Below are positions 21,880 to 34,800 of a DNA stretch of 64,000 nucleotides, piece after piece. The notes below the pieces were generated by a model that made no database searches, had not been told where the DNA came from, and worked only from the letters and a program-made list of their open reading frames with translations. Each line of letters opens with the position of its first letter. Position 1 is the stretch's first letter. The translations under genes and the position numbers were made by a program. Source of the stretch: Syngnathus acus (Eukaryota; Chordata; Actinopteri; Syngnathiformes; Syngnathidae); NCBI RefSeq assembly GCF_901709675.1, contig NC_051107.1:462001-526000 (forward strand), given 5' to 3'.

Positions 21880-22290
21880 ACCGGCTCTCCCAGTTCCAGT
21901 ACGCTCACGCTACAGGCACGTGTCCAGCTCGCGGTGGGCGACCAGAACGTGGCTGCCCTGGTGGACTCCGGGGCGGAGGGTAACATCATAGACATTTGCC
22001 TGGCACGTCAGTGGGGGATCAACTTCCTGCCTCTGAGCCCGCCCATTCCCGCACGCGCCATCGATGGCCGTCTGATCGGCAAGGTGGTTTTCGTGACAGA
22101 ACCAGTCAAGGTACTGCTCTCCGGCAATCACCACGAGACCATCCAGTTTTTCCTTCTTCCCCTCCCAGGACAGCAGCACATCCTGGGGCACCCTTGGCTG
22201 CGGCAGCACAACCCGGTACTGGACTGGGAGGTGGGGGTGGTTCGGCAGTGGAGCGAACGCTGCCATCGGACGTGCCTGAGGGCGGCCACC
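21880..22290 (+). pseudogene. Aspartic protease of gypsy element 2
   Basis: The frame contains the catalytic [13 protein letters not shown] (Asp near 21964) and the later [13 protein letters not shown], both standard for gypsy retropepsins. It breaks near 22290, where the reverse-transcriptase fingers, palm and catalytic YLDD have been deleted. The next recognisable piece is the [10 protein letters not shown] segment at about 22345. Confidence 0.82.
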
Positions 22291-22339
22291 AGCCCGCTCG
22301 GTGGAGCCCCGCCCAGGTACAGCCCCGACATCTCCACCG

Positions 22340-23660
22340 TACTTGGGGTTCGCGAACTTCTATCGCCGTTTCATCCGTGGGTACAGCACGGTGGCCGCGC
22401 CCCTCACCGCCCTCACCAGCCCCGCCTCCCCGTACAAATGGACAGGCGTTTCAGGAGCTCAAGAGGAGGTTCACGTCCTCTCCCATCCTCCGAGTCCCCG
22501 ATCCTGGCCGGCAGTTCGTGGTCGAGGTGGACGCCTCGAACGTGGGTGTTGGGGCGGTGCTGTCCTCGCCGTCAAGTTGGCCTTGGAGGAGTGGCGGCAT
22601 TGGCTGGAGGGCGCCGCCACGCCGTTCATCGTCTGGACCGACCACCGCAACCTGGAGTACCTGAGATCGGCCAAGAGGCTGAACGCGAGGCAAGCACGGT
22701 GGGCTCTGTTCTTTGACCGGTTTGAGTTCTCTCTCTCCTACAGGCCGGGTTCCCGCAACGCGAAGGCGGACGCCCTGTCGCGTTCGTTTCCTGGCGGGGA
22801 GGAGGGACGGGGTCCGCCTCCCACTATCCTCCCGAGCTCGGTTCGGGTGGCGGCGCTGTCATGGGAGATTGAACGCCAAGTGGAAGCCGCATCACGCGAT
22901 CAACCCGGCCCCAGCAACTGCCCGGAAGGTCGCCTGTTCGTCCCTGAGGGCCTGCGCTCGTCCGTGCTGCAATGGGCACATGACTCACGCCTGGCCTGTC
23001 ATCCCGGAGCTGCGCGCACGAGGTACGTGGTGGCACAGCGTTTCTGGTGGCCCACCTGGCAAGTGGACACCAGCGATTACGTCAGAGCCTGCTCAATATG
23101 TAACCGCTGTAAGACCTCTACTCGTCCTCCGGCCGGGCTGCTCCAACCCTTGCCGGTTCCCCGGCGTCCCTGGTCTCACCTGTCTATCGACTTTGTCACG
23201 GGCCTTCCCCCCTCGGAGGGGAACATGGTGGTCCTCACGGTGGTGGACCGGTTCAGCATGATGACGCACTTCATTCCTCTGCCTAAGCTTCCGTCCACGA
23301 AACAGACTGCGTCCATCATGGTGCGGGAGGTGTTTCGTCACCACGGCCTCCCACAGGACATCGTGTCGGACCGTGGCCCGCAGTTCGCTTCCACCTTCTG
23401 GGCGGAGTTCTGCCGACTCCTCGGCGCTACGGCCAGCCTCTCGTCGGGGTTTCACCCTCAGTCCAATGGTCAAGCGGAGCGTCTGAACCAGGAGCTGGGC
23501 AGGTCCCTCCAATGCATGGCCGCCGGGGACCAGCGTGGGTGGGTCCAACAGCTTCCTTGGGTGGAGTACGCCCACAATTCCCTCCCCAGCTCGGCTACGG
23601 GACTGTCGCCCTTCCACTGCGTCTTCGGGTGCCAGCCACCCTTGTTCGCCCACCAGGAAC
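22340..23660 (+). pseudogene. RNase H and integrase of gypsy element 2
   Basis: Starts at [15 protein letters not shown] and passes through RNase H in shifting frames; a short deletion joins VGAVLS to AVKLALEEW. The integrase follows with the HHCC finger ([10 protein letters not shown] and CSICNRC) and the catalytic DDE set: [17 protein letters not shown] and [14 protein letters not shown] frameshift near 23660 moves the C-terminal part to another frame. Confidence 0.88.
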
Positions 23661-24327
23661 GTGACACAGCGTGCCCGTCGGCCCAGGCTTGTGTCCGCCG
23701 TTGTCGTCGTGCCTGGGCGAGGGCCCGGACCGCTCTTCTCTGCTCTGTTTCAGGCTACGCCCGCCAGTGGGCCAGCGGGTGTGGCTCTCGACGCAGGATT
23801 TGCCGCAGCGAACGGGATCCCGCAAGCTGGCGCTGCGCTTTGTTGGACCGTTTCCCATCCAGAAGGTGATCAGCCCGTCCGCCGTCCGTCTCCTCCTTCC
23901 TGAGTCCATGAAGGTACACCCCACGTTCCACGTGTCCCGTGTGCGGCCCTTCTTTGAGAGCGCATTGGCGCCGGCGCCCGTGCCGCCGCCCCAGCTCGTC
24001 GATGGGGGCCCGGCTTACGCCGTCCGCTCCCTGCTCCGATCGCGGCGGCGCGGTCGTGGCTTCCAATACCTGGTGGATTGGGAGTGCTATGACGACACCC
24101 ACCGCTCCTGGGTTCCGAGCTGCTGGATCCTCGACCGTTCGCTCATCACGGAGTTCCATCGCTGTCACCCGGACCAACCGGGCCCCCGGCGCGGGCGGCC
24201 GAGGACGGTCGAGGGGCCCAGGGGTAAGGGCCCGGGACGGCCTTGTCCGCCGGTGCCGGAGTCTTCTGCCCCCGCGTCCGTCGATCCTGCGTCCGGCGAG
24301 GAGTCAAATGTTTCGACGGAGTACTAA
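23660..24327 (+). pseudogene. Integrase C-terminus with chromodomain, gypsy element 2
   Basis: Carries the [11 protein letters not shown]3-like segment and [12 protein letters not shown], then a chromodomain ([17 protein letters not shown]). This places the element among the chromoviruses. A Pro/Gly-rich tail ends at TAA. This stretch has no internal stops, but it is cut off from a working pol by the upstream breaks. Confidence 0.85.
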
Positions 24328-24424
24328 CCTGGTCGTCCGGGGGGTTGCCTTCCTCTGCCTTCTGGTCTTTTTTGTGTTTTAGTGCTCTGGGGACGTCGGG
24401 AGCCGTCCCTTGTGAGGGGGGTTC

Positions 24425-24718
24425 TGTCACGTACCGGCGCCATCTGTGACAGGACCACGCCCCCCTATCAGGCTCATGGACAGCGCTATATCAACGCCGC
24501 CAGCGCAGACCCGAGTGTCCGTCTGTCCCGTGATATTGCTTCGCTCTCCGGTCCACGACAAACTGACGTCCTTGAAGAATCGAAGATACAGCAGAACAGC
24601 TTGTTTTTCCCAGCCTGATCGCCGATCCAGCGCCAGCTCCAGCTACTCCCACCTTACCCCCCGCCCGCAATAAAGTCTCTATCGCTACGCACTTGGCTGT
24701 ACTGTCCAATCCCTTACA
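24425..24718 (+). mobile_element. 3' LTR of gypsy element 2
   Basis: A polypurine tract GTGAGGGGGG lies just before TGTCACGTACC, the LTR start. The LTR holds a CTATAT box near 24486 and AATAAAG at 24670-24676, and ends CCCTTACA. It does not match the LTR at 11072, supporting two different parent elements. The right end may be off by a few bases. Confidence 0.72.
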
Positions 24719-25107
24719 GGCTGTCAATCATTGTACGAGGTAATTTCTTTTTTGTTTGATTCCATGGTGTATTTTACTGAATATCAGTAATTACAGTGCA
24801 AATCCAAATTATTGTCATACTTTTTAAACAGGTTAGACACATTGGACAATGATGGTTACTTAAAGTTACTTATATCTTGTCTTTTCACATTACTAAGATC
24901 AGATTCTGCGGGTAAAATTGCAATAATGTGACTTGACTTGCACTTGACTTGACCTATTTAAGGACTTGACTTGGACTTGACTTGACCTATTTAAGGACTT
25001 GACTTGACTTGCCCAAGAAAAAAATAACTTGGGACTTACTTGAGACTTGAAGGTTAAGACTTGAGACTTACTTGAGACTTGCACATGTGTGACTTGGTCC
25101 CATCTCT
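24719..25107. repeat. Degenerate ACTTG-rich repeat
   Basis: From about 24929 to 25095 the pentamer ACTTG and its variants (GACTTGACTT, GAGACTTG) recur with ATTTAAGG spacers, ending GTGACTTGGTCCC. This resembles the internal simple repeat of a non-autonomous DNA transposon. 24719-24928 is unassigned. Confidence 0.55.
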
Positions 25108-25333
25108 GCTGTATTGTACTTTCCTGAAAACAGAGCTCTCTTAACAAGAATTGTGATTGAACTCAACCAACGTGTGTAGGTCTAATTTCTGCTTCAGTGT
25201 CTTAGCATTTTCCTAAATCTGAAGAAATCAAACGAGCATGCAGTGAGTAAATTGGATAACAGGTGATTGGCAATGGCTTTTGCCGTGAGGCGCAGATAGC
25301 GTGCTCCCTAAATTGTGGACCAAAAATCCAACA
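25108..25333 (+). repeat. LTR-like repeat, copy 2
   Basis: Second copy of the 20467-20689 segment, same orientation, about 5% different. It is truncated at the same left point and followed directly by PiggyBac transposase sequence. Confidence 0.4.
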
Positions 25334-25334
25334 G

Positions 25335-25625
25335 GATCACAAATTTAGAGGTGGAGCGAGTGTATGGGGACAGTTGGAAAGACTTGGATGTAATTGACTT
25401 GGAAGCCTACATTGGCTTGCTAATTTTGGCAGGGGTTTAAGGTGAAGCAACAGCAAGCCTTTGGGATGCTGTGACTGGAAGAGCAATATTTCCGGCCACC
25501 ATGTCTCTGAAGATATTTCAAGTTCTGTCCCGTGTCATGTACTTTGATGACAAACAAACAAGACAGGGGCGACGAGAACGTGACAAACTGGAGGCAATAA
25601 GGGATGTGTAGGACAAGTGGGTGCT
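25335..25625 (+). pseudogene. PiggyBac transposase fragment
   Basis: The plus-strand translation follows the PGBD4-like transposase: LEAYIGLLILAGV, then GEATASLWDAVTGRAIF, a SRVMYFDD segment and ERDKLEAIRDV. Two in-frame stops interrupt it (after LAGV and after IRDV). It lacks the N-terminus, the catalytic region and the termini. It starts right after the LTR-like repeat. Confidence 0.75.
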
Positions 25626-25889
25626 GTGTTTACTCTTGCTTTATAATCTAGGCCCCAACGTAGTAATATATATTATCTGTTACAGTAACTAGCCACAAAT
25701 ATATTACAAAAATTAGTTAAAATATAAGTCATATCCATAGGTCATATTCCATCATCACCAAAACCAGTCTTGTGGACATTAATGTAGAGAAGTAAATTTG
25801 AGAAGATTTGTATGAAAACTTCAAGTTAAATTAATTGTAATTTAAATATTTGACCTGATGGTGGTGCTAGAGAGATCAGCTAACTGATT

Positions 25890-27236
25890 CAGGGCGGTGG
25901 ACTCGGACTCGGTAATTTTTGCCGGACTCGGACTCGGTGCTGATTTTGACCGAGTCCACCGAGTCCGACAATAAAAAAAATACGCTCTTTGGCTGGTTTC
26001 ATGCGGCTCTTTTACGTTCATATCAACATTTGTGTTTATTTTTCGTGCGTATTTGCTTCTCTTGAGTTCAATATGGTTTTTGGTCAAACGCGCATGCGCG
26101 TGAGGGGAAATCCCGCAAAGGAGGAGGGACAAACAGAGCGATTGGTTTTGCTGGCTTTTTAATGAATGGCGACTGTGACTACGGGGGCCCATTAGGTCCA
26201 GAAAAGCTGACAAGACGCTTGCCAAAATGGCAAGGAAAAAATGCACAGCTAAACGAATATATGACGATGAACACAGGACGTTTTTAACAGAGTTAAAGTT
26301 GTTTTTTGTTGAGCGCTATGGCAAGCCATTCTGCCTGATATGTCGGACGTCATTGGCGCATTTAAAAGCTTCAAATGGTCAGCGCCACTTCAGCTCACTT
26401 CATGCCAATATCGATAAGGACTTTGCAAAAGGGACTGAATTTCGCAAGCACAAGTTTGGAGACTTTGAAAAGTCAGGCAGAAAAATAGGTACAGTTTTTC
26501 AAAAAAATTACGAAGCACTCAGAGACTGTCACACTTGCATTGTTTCAACTGGCTTGGAACATTGCACGGGCTAAAAAGCCATACAATGAAGTGGAGTTCG
26601 TTAAAATATGCCTCAGTGACGTTATTGAATTTTATTTTCATCATGCTGCTGAGAATGCGCGTAGGAATACTGTCCACAGCCCTGCTTGCTTGTTATGAAG
26701 ACAAATTTAGTTGTTGCGTGCGCGCCCGCCTGCCTGCGTGCGTGCACACTGCACGTACAAGACCCACAATGCCCCGCCGCAGCCAAGATGGAAGAACCCG
26801 GGAGTAGCGAGAGAACAATGCCTCTAGATTTGGGGGGGAAACGGAGCGTAAATTACGATCAATGCGGCCACGTTGAGTTGCACTTAGGCTAATGTTTACA
26901 TGATGTACCAATGTCAAGGACGATTATGTCACCCAGCTTATATCATTGATGTGTTTCGATAGTTGTGGGGTCGTCACTAATTATTTGTGTTTAGATAAAT
27001 GTCTGAGCTATAATGGTGTAATTAATGATTAAAACTTGAAAGTATCTGTTTATTGTATTCGTTTATATGTTTAATAAAGACAAAGCCATCACAAAACTGT
27101 TGTAATTATTTAGATTTTGATCTAAATTAGCCTTGAATAAAGACTAAGCAGTCACATGAATTAACAGAAAAAATGGACAGCCGGACTCGGACTCGTGGTC
27201 AAGAGGCCGGAAAATCCGACCGAGTCCACAGCCCTA
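25890..27236 (+). mobile_element. hAT element 3, internally deleted relative of hAT element 1
   Basis: The left end CAGGGCGGTGGACTCGG and right end CCGAGTCCACAGCCCTA match the ends of the 13665-21283 element. Near-terminal sequence is full of GACTCGGACTCGG repeats. The right arm (about 26960-27230) is the reverse complement of 13680-13965. No matching 8-bp duplication is visible. The interior keeps only the transposase N-terminus. Confidence 0.75.
26227..26574 (+). pseudogene. hAT transposase N-terminus, zinc-finger part only
   Basis: The 115-codon frame from ATG 26227 carries a C2H2-like unit: CLICRTSLAH then HFSSLH, with FFVERYGKPF before it. This is typical of hAT transposases related to GTF2IRD2-like and ZBED-like families. 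The catalytic and dimerisation domains are absent, so this is a deletion derivative. Confidence 0.65.
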
Positions 27237-27810
27237 TAAACAAAGTGCCTTTCACAAAAAGTTGGACAACAATATTCTGTAAATTATTTTCTGAAGGTAA
27301 ATGTGCCTGGGGTCGAATTGACCCCAAGGACAATTTTTTTATATTTGAGGACGATAGGAGGGTTAAAACAACGGATCATTGATTATTTTATTCACTCATT
27401 TCACATTAAAATTCCTGGGTACTGTTCCATTTGTCACTGTCTTTATTTAGTTTATGTGGAATTCAATGTCCTCATGGACATGCGAGTCACTTTGTTACAA
27501 TTCACCGTCACTGCAACAATTGTCCGGGGGCGTCCAGGGTGCCTGGCAAGCAGAGTGAGCTCAGTGTTATCTGAGAATAGTGAAACTTGACCACTTCATT
27601 TTAATGGAGCCAAGGAAGAGGAGAAAAAGGCCTGCAGGTGCATCCTGGGACGAAAGCGAGTCCACGCCCATTAGCTGAGCACGAAGGGTCAGTGTCACTT
27701 GCACCTTTCCGACATGTCGCACCTCTTTTTTGAAAACCGATAAAACCTTGTTATTTGTTTCCACAGCTTAACATAATACTCATAATGTGACATAATGACT
27801 ATACTAATTA
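27237..27810. other. Intergenic, nothing recognised
   Basis: No coding similarity, no tRNA-like or terminal-repeat signals. Confidence 0.4.
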
Positions 27811-28128
27811 CAGTAATCCCTCGTTTATCGCGGTTAATTGGTTCCAAAAACCATCCACTATAAGTGAAATCCGCGAAGTACGGTCACCAACAAGAAGTAC
27901 TGGGCAGGCTAACGAGTTAGCGGAAAGATGCTAGTTCGTGATCGTGCTAACACGCGAAAACGGACTTCTAAAGGAATGTAAACGAACATTTGGAGCAATA
28001 CTACATTGTCCTAAAGGTTAGACACATGTTTACTCAATTTAGAAGTTTTATTTTGACTTTTAAAATTGTTTTAATTTGAAAAAAAAAAATCCGCGATAAA
28101 TGAAACGCGAAGTAGCGAGGGATCACTG
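27811..28128. mobile_element. MITE copy 1 (CAGTAATCCCTCG termini, TA target)
   Basis: The left end is CAGTAATCCCTCGTTTATCGCGG and the right end CGCGAAGTAGCGAGGGATCACTG, flanked by TA on both sides. The 14-bp termini and TA duplication point to a Tc1/mariner-type non-autonomous element. Copies 2 and 3 are in the opposite orientation, copy 4 in the same. Confidence 0.82.
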
Positions 28129-28843
28129 TATCACAATAGGCCTTCACTGTATTTTTAATCGTATTTTTCCATTCCCCATCACCAGCACTGAAACTTTTAA
28201 ACGTATTTTAGTGTTAATGTTAACGTTCGTCAGTGTTTTTGAAGTTTCAAAAATATTATCGCTTTTTGCGAATAGCGAATAGCGGGACTGTATTTTATTT
28301 GTTTGCTGCTTTAGATCTGATTGTCATCTCTTTATCCTATTTTCCCATCAGTATAAGAATGTAACTATTTTTATTTGAGTCGACTAAATTTTTACAATGT
28401 GTTAATACTTCTTTCCACCACAGGCAATGTTTACATCTGCTCACTGACGCACTCGGCATCAGTCACTTGCGCATGCGTGTGAAGGCGGGTTTTGAATGTT
28501 GATGTGCGCCTCCTGAACAGTTCAAACTCGTACATTTAAGTATTAGTAGGATTGCGTTCTCACGTTAGTCGCACAATCAAGTGCTTTTTAGCTCATCGCC
28601 CAGCCTGTGAAATAAGGAATTCATTTGTTACATGCATTTCTGTTATATAATCCCGTTTCAACACCTTTCAGCATTTGCAACGCTCTTTTCCAGATTTACC
28701 TGAAGGCAGCATAAGCCAACAAACTGTCTTCTTTAAATTCACCTCTCTCACGGACACTCCCTGCCGAGCGGAATGGACGAATCTTTTTGTGCCCCCACAC
28801 TAATTTGCCCCCCACATGCGCCTTTGGAGAAACCAGGGCTGAC
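28129..28843. other. Upstream region of tmtc1
   Basis: No coding similarity. It must contain the tmtc1 promoter and 5' UTR if the leader is unspliced. A GCATGCGTGTG segment near 28470 and pyrimidine-rich stretches are present but not diagnostic. No TATA box could be tied to a start site. Confidence 0.35.
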
Positions 28844-31800
28844 ATGACATCCCCGGAAAAAGAGCGGAAACCTCCCCAGCATCCATCAAACCCCATCCGG
28901 CAGCAGACGGTGTGGACTGCGAGTCGCTGTGCGGCTTTGGTGACCCTGTGTGTGTTATGTTACAGCAACTCTCTCCATGGGGAGTTGGTGCACGACGATG
29001 TTTGGGCAATTATCAACAACCCGGACGTTCGACCGAGTTCCAGTCTCCTTAACATCTTCACCAACGATTTTTGGGGCAAGAAGATGTCGGATAATTCCAG
29101 CCACAAATCTTACAGACCGTTTTGCATTCTCACCTTTAAGTGAGTTCCCCACACTCTTTCAAGACCAATGTTACATTTAATTTGGTTCCATTTTAATTGC
29201 TGTTTCACGAAGTCACAAATCCACGATCAGTATGACGTCAGGCAGCACCGATGCCGTAATCTCTTCACACGTCACAACCCCTTTGCATTATTTTATTGAA
29301 ATGTACCATAGATGCTGCATTGGCATCGACGTGGCATCAGCCTTAGTCAAAAAATGCTTTTTGAAAGGGCAAGTAATCTTAGTATTTTATATGATAGTAG
29401 TCTTTACTTGACATTTTTAAAGTCATATGGGAGGCATCTTATGGTTCAAGTACACATACTACAGAACATAGCGTAGGCATCCATCATAAAGTGGAGAAAA
29501 TATGGCACAACAGAAATGTCATCAATAACTGGACAACCCTCTAAAAGATAAAAAAGAAAGAAAAACGTAAGTAGGACTGCCAAAACCCTGACCGCAACGG
29601 TGTAGGAGCAGCAGGAATTTGTAGTGACTTTAGATTCTTCTTCATATGTCTGGGATATGAGCCAGGGTGGCAAGATAGAATCTTTTTCATTTTAGAATAT
29701 CCCAAACACTTGCGGAATAATTGTGTTGTAATGCAATTAATCTCTTTTAGCCATAATTTTAAAAGGCAAAAAAAAAAAAAAGTCAGCAAAAGCCAACTAG
29801 AACATCTGAATTTTGTTTGGGGTTAATCAGAGGCACGTTTAATAGTGACAGACTCCCATTCAATTTTAAGTTGAATAAGATTGGTTAATTTTGCCGACCG
29901 TGGCTCAGGCAGTAGAGCGGGTCGATTAGTAACCGGAGGGTTGGCGGTTCGGCCCTAGCTCTGTCACAGTCACGTGTCGTCGTGTCCTTGGGCAAGGCAC
30001 TTCACACACCTTGCCTCCAGGTTGTCATTGTAAATGGAAAATGTTCTCAATTGACTTACCTGGTATAACATTGAATTAAAAAAATCTGGAGCAGTCTTGT
30101 CCACACTTATAAGAGGGTGTGCACACTTGTGCAACTGCATTATCTCAGTTGTTTATTTATTTATGTTTAGGCTATAGGTAATGAAAGTTTTAAAAGGATT
30201 TATCTTACTCTCTTTTTAACTATCAGAGGAACCTGGCATTTGATCAGGGGTGTGTAGACTTTTTATATTTAGTGGATATTCAATCAAATACATTTCATCT
30301 CTGTAAATTGAGCTGAAAATGACATTTTATTGTTTAATTCCCCCTCTCTGTGTCTATCAGGTTGAATATCCTTCTTGGTGGCATGACACCTCTCTACTTC
30401 CACATTGTCAATGTGTGTCTGCACTGCGCCGTAACCTGCGTGCTAATGCACACGTGTGAACGGTGTGTGTTTGAAGAGTCGCACTTGGCCTTCGTCACGT
30501 CCGTCCTGTTTGCCGTGCACCCTGTGCACACCGAGGCTGTGAGTTCATGATGTACACAAATTATAATCAGCATAACCACGCAAAGTCGTACAAAAATTGT
30601 GTCAACTAAACTGACCTAAATAATTTACATGGATGTGCTATAACCTTTGAAATTTGCACAACGAAATGAAAAACAACTTTTAACACAGGCCTTAGCTTTC
30701 GAAGTGTTCATGTGGCATTTGGTCAGTATTCTGCGTCTGTCCTTCCAATCATTTTTAAATTTTCAGTGTCCCTCACACGCCATAAGAAATATCTGGGCCT
30801 CTTTAAATTCAATTCAGTTTATTTACTTATTTTCAAATTTTGGGCTGCTTGTATTTTCTTTTAGCGTCCGCTATATCAATAATGATGTATAAAGAACGAG
30901 AAAGAAAATAGTAAGGTACATTTTTATATCCCTTTAGGATTAATGCTTTGTAAAGTGAATGGAATTAAAACCTTTAGTTTGGCATAATTAGCATATTAGT
31001 CACTCTCAGACTGACTAGCAGTGTTCAAAGTGTTTTTTCTCCCGTAATCGAAAAATATCAGTGAAAGATCCAGACTTTGATGGGTAATTGTGAAGCGGGA
31101 AAATTTCCATGCATTTTATGCACAAAAGTTAGGGGTTAATTTTAAATATCTTTTCTTGTCTTGCAGGTATCTGGAATAGTGGGAAGGGCTGATCTGTTTG
31201 CTTGTCTGCTGTTCTTGCTAGCATTCCTTTCCTATATAAGGTAAATTGAATTCATGAAACGCGAACGTTTTCCCCCAAAAAATTACAGTACGCTATGGTC
31301 AGTTCAAATAAAGCGTGTTTTATCAGACAGATTTTGTACTGTATAAAAAACCTAGCCAAATTTAAAAGTTGTCTCATTTCACTAATCCCGCCCCCCTTTG
31401 ATTCTCTGACCCAAAGCCAGACCCCTCCTATTGATGTGGAGGAATGACCCATGGCTACTAAATTGTCAGCATAACTGCATTTATTACATTTTATAGTGAA
31501 TAAGATAAAATCAAAAAGAAGTGATGAATCAGCTTGAGAACATCACATGACCACTGTTACTCCTTTCGAGTGCAATTTAGGCTCAATTTTGTTGTTTGGG
31601 TTTGAACTGACATTTGGTTTTGTCCATAAGTCTTTACATGTTAAATCAACACCTCAACCATACGTCAAAACTAAGAAAAGGAGACAATACAAATTCACTT
31701 AGCTTGCAAATAAAGAGGATTTACAAAAAAATATAAAGAAAGGAACTAGCACAGTATTTACCTCGCATTCACGCAAAGTATCTCCGGTTGATCTCAGCCT

Positions 31801-34800
31801 CTAAATGTTGTACAGAGGCTGAGATCAACCAGAGTCAAATTCCCTGTTTGGCATGCACAAACTGATTCTGATTCTGATCAAGTATGTCGTTTAACAGCGT
31901 CTCTTAACAACATATACATATACATGTGGAACATATACCGTACTTTTCGGACTATAAGTCGCGGTTTTTTTTCATAGTTTGGGTGGGGGGGCGACTTATA
32001 CTCAGGAGCGATTTATATACATATATATGGGTTTTTTTCACTTTTTTGGGCATTTTATGGCTGGTGCGACTTATACTCCAGTGCGACTTATAGTCCGAAA
32101 ATTACGGTACGTTTCCCTTTTTCAAAGAATGTTTTGAAAAAATATAACTCATTTAACATTTTAACACAAAATAATGTTTTTATTTCTTGTCCTTTTTAAA
32201 ATTAACCTTTGAAATAAGTCAAATAAATTAGTTGCCTTTGACCGCAGCTATAACCACACTCAGAAAACAGGTGATTGGTTGTTAGCTCAGCAACTGTGAT
32301 GTCATTTTCAGTCGCCAACAAATGGCAAAATGGCCGGCCTTTGAGATGGATAAAACAGGTGAATTTTTACTGCTTAATAATCATTTATCAGAATACTGTG
32401 GTTAGATAGTGGGGCCGAATGTTAGAATTTAAAGAAACATTGTGACTTGAAACCTTTTAAACAAATTTGGCTAAGCCTGCAGCACCTGGTGGGACATATT
32501 ACACTTTTCTACACTCCTGGTGACTCCAAATACACAAGAAAATGATTTTAAAAGTAAAAAAAGTAGATTTTCCATGAGATGTCGCCTTAATTCTTTGGAT
32601 GTCTTGGTTTTCGGCCTTGGTTTCTTCATTTTTGATTTTAGCCAAGCTAGTATAAAGTTACACAGTTACACACACAGAAAGTTACATTTCTTATCAAATA
32701 AAAAATATACCATCATAAAACATTATGTGTTTCTTATCCTCTCAGGAGTGTTGGTGTGAATGCATCCGAAGACTCGACACCCTCAACAGTGTCGGTGGGG
32801 TCTCTGCTCGGCAGTTTACTGCTGGGTACCTGTGCCATGTTGGTGAAAGAGACGGGCATCACAGTGTTCGGGGTTTGCATGTTTTACGACGCTCTTGTGC
32901 TCTGCGGCAAGCCCCTCTTCCGGTAAGCACAGAACATTTTGCTTCCAGCCATTCTGCTTCCAGCCAACACTCAAGCTATCGTAATTTTCGGACTAAAAGT
33001 CGCTCCGGAGTACAAGTCGCTCCGGAGTACAAGTCGCATCAGCCATAAAATGCCCAAAAAAGTGAAAAAAAACCCACATATAAGTCGCTCCGGAGGAGTA
33101 TAAGTCGCATTTTGGGGGGCAATTTATTCGACAAAATCCAACACCAAGAACAGACATGAACGAGCAACAACAGGCTAAATGATAGGTATGCTAACGTGAC
33201 ATAAACACAAACGAAGAGCTGAGAACGGGCCTGACGTAACATTCAGAGTTATTAAAAAAAACTATTACATAAATAACACGTTTATAAAACCATCTGTGTC
33301 ACTCCAATTCATTAAATCCATCAATCGTCCTTCGTCAACAATGGGTGCGCGCCGCTGACGGCGTTTGCACTTCAAAATATTCCACAGGCCCATATAACGA
33401 TATATAAATTAGATATCAAATAACTATTATAGAAGCAATAATATTACCAAACCATCTGTGCACTCTAAATCATTAAATTCATCGATCAAATTCCTCGTCT
33501 TTTGTCAAGGCCCTGACGTCAGCCTCGTCGTTATTCCACAGATCTAGTATACATATAACTAGATTGTAGCGTTAACAAAGTACAAGGAAAGACGTGGGTT
33601 TGGTAAACGGCTCTTTATTTAACAAAACAAACTTCCAGGCGTGTGGCGGCGTGGACTTCCAGCCACGGAGGTGGAAGAGAGATCCATAGAATAGGACCGG
33701 GCGTGCGTAAAAGCCATGACCGAGCCCCATCCACCGTCCCCGGACAGCCACCCGGCCGAGCGCCGGCCCTCGACTTCCATCCACGGAGGTGAAAGAGAGC
33801 TCCGTAGAGTAGGACCGGGCGTAAAAGCCATGTCCGAGCCCCATCCACCGTCCCCGGACAGCCACCCGGCCGAGCGCCGGCCCCCGACTTCTATCCACGG
33901 AGGTGAAAGAGAGCTCCGTAGAGTAGGACCGGGCGTGCGTAAAAGCCATAATAGTTTTTCAAACCTTCTGTGTCATTCCAAATCCTTCAAACTCTTCGTC
34001 CTCCGTGTCACTTAGAAACAAAGCCGCGAATGATGCCGGTAGTACGTGGGGCCCTTCGTCATCCCGTGATCAATCTTTGTCCTTTTTGTAAACAACCGCC
34101 ACGCCGCGTCGCGCTGCTGACGTCACTTGAAATTCAAATTACAGTAATCCCTTGCTACATCGCGGTTCGTTTATCGCGTTTCACTTTTTTTTTTTTTTTT
34201 GGAAAATGTTTGAAAAAAAACACATAAGTCGCTCCTTATTATAAGTCGCCCCCCCACCCAAACTATGAAAAAAAACGCGACTTATAGTCCGAAAATTACG
34301 GTACTTAAGAGGCTTGACTATTTACTGCTTTGTAACATCTATCATTAAATCCCTTTCTCAGTCACCTGTCTGGAACTGGCGTTAGACAACTTCTCCAGAT
34401 TTGGAAACCCTTCATCAAACGAGCCTGTGTTGTCTCTAGCTACGTAAGTAGTTTTTATTTAATAATACCGTATCTTCCGAACTATAAGTCACAGTTTTTT
34501 TCGTAGTTCGGCCGGGGGTGCGACCTATACTCAGGAGCGACTAATGTGTGAAATTAATAACACAATATATAATTTTACATGTTATTTTCACACTAAACCG
34601 CAAGAAGGCGCTCTATGCCTGTGGAATAATTGGAACTGCAACTGACAATGAGTCTGACATAAGCCACGTAGAAGAGGAAGCGCCGCATCTTCTACTTCCG
34701 GAGTTAGCGGAGTTGTTTATAAGTGACACAGAGAATGAATATTCTGTTGGATTTAATGATTTGGAGTGACACGGATGGTTCGTTAAACTTGTTAGCATGT

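Noticed and set aside
33572-33949. Minus-strand ORFs rich in repeated peptides (also 47024-47418)
   Set aside because: They read through the GC-rich minisatellite of the CCGTA-family elements. Repetition comes from the DNA units, not from selection on protein.
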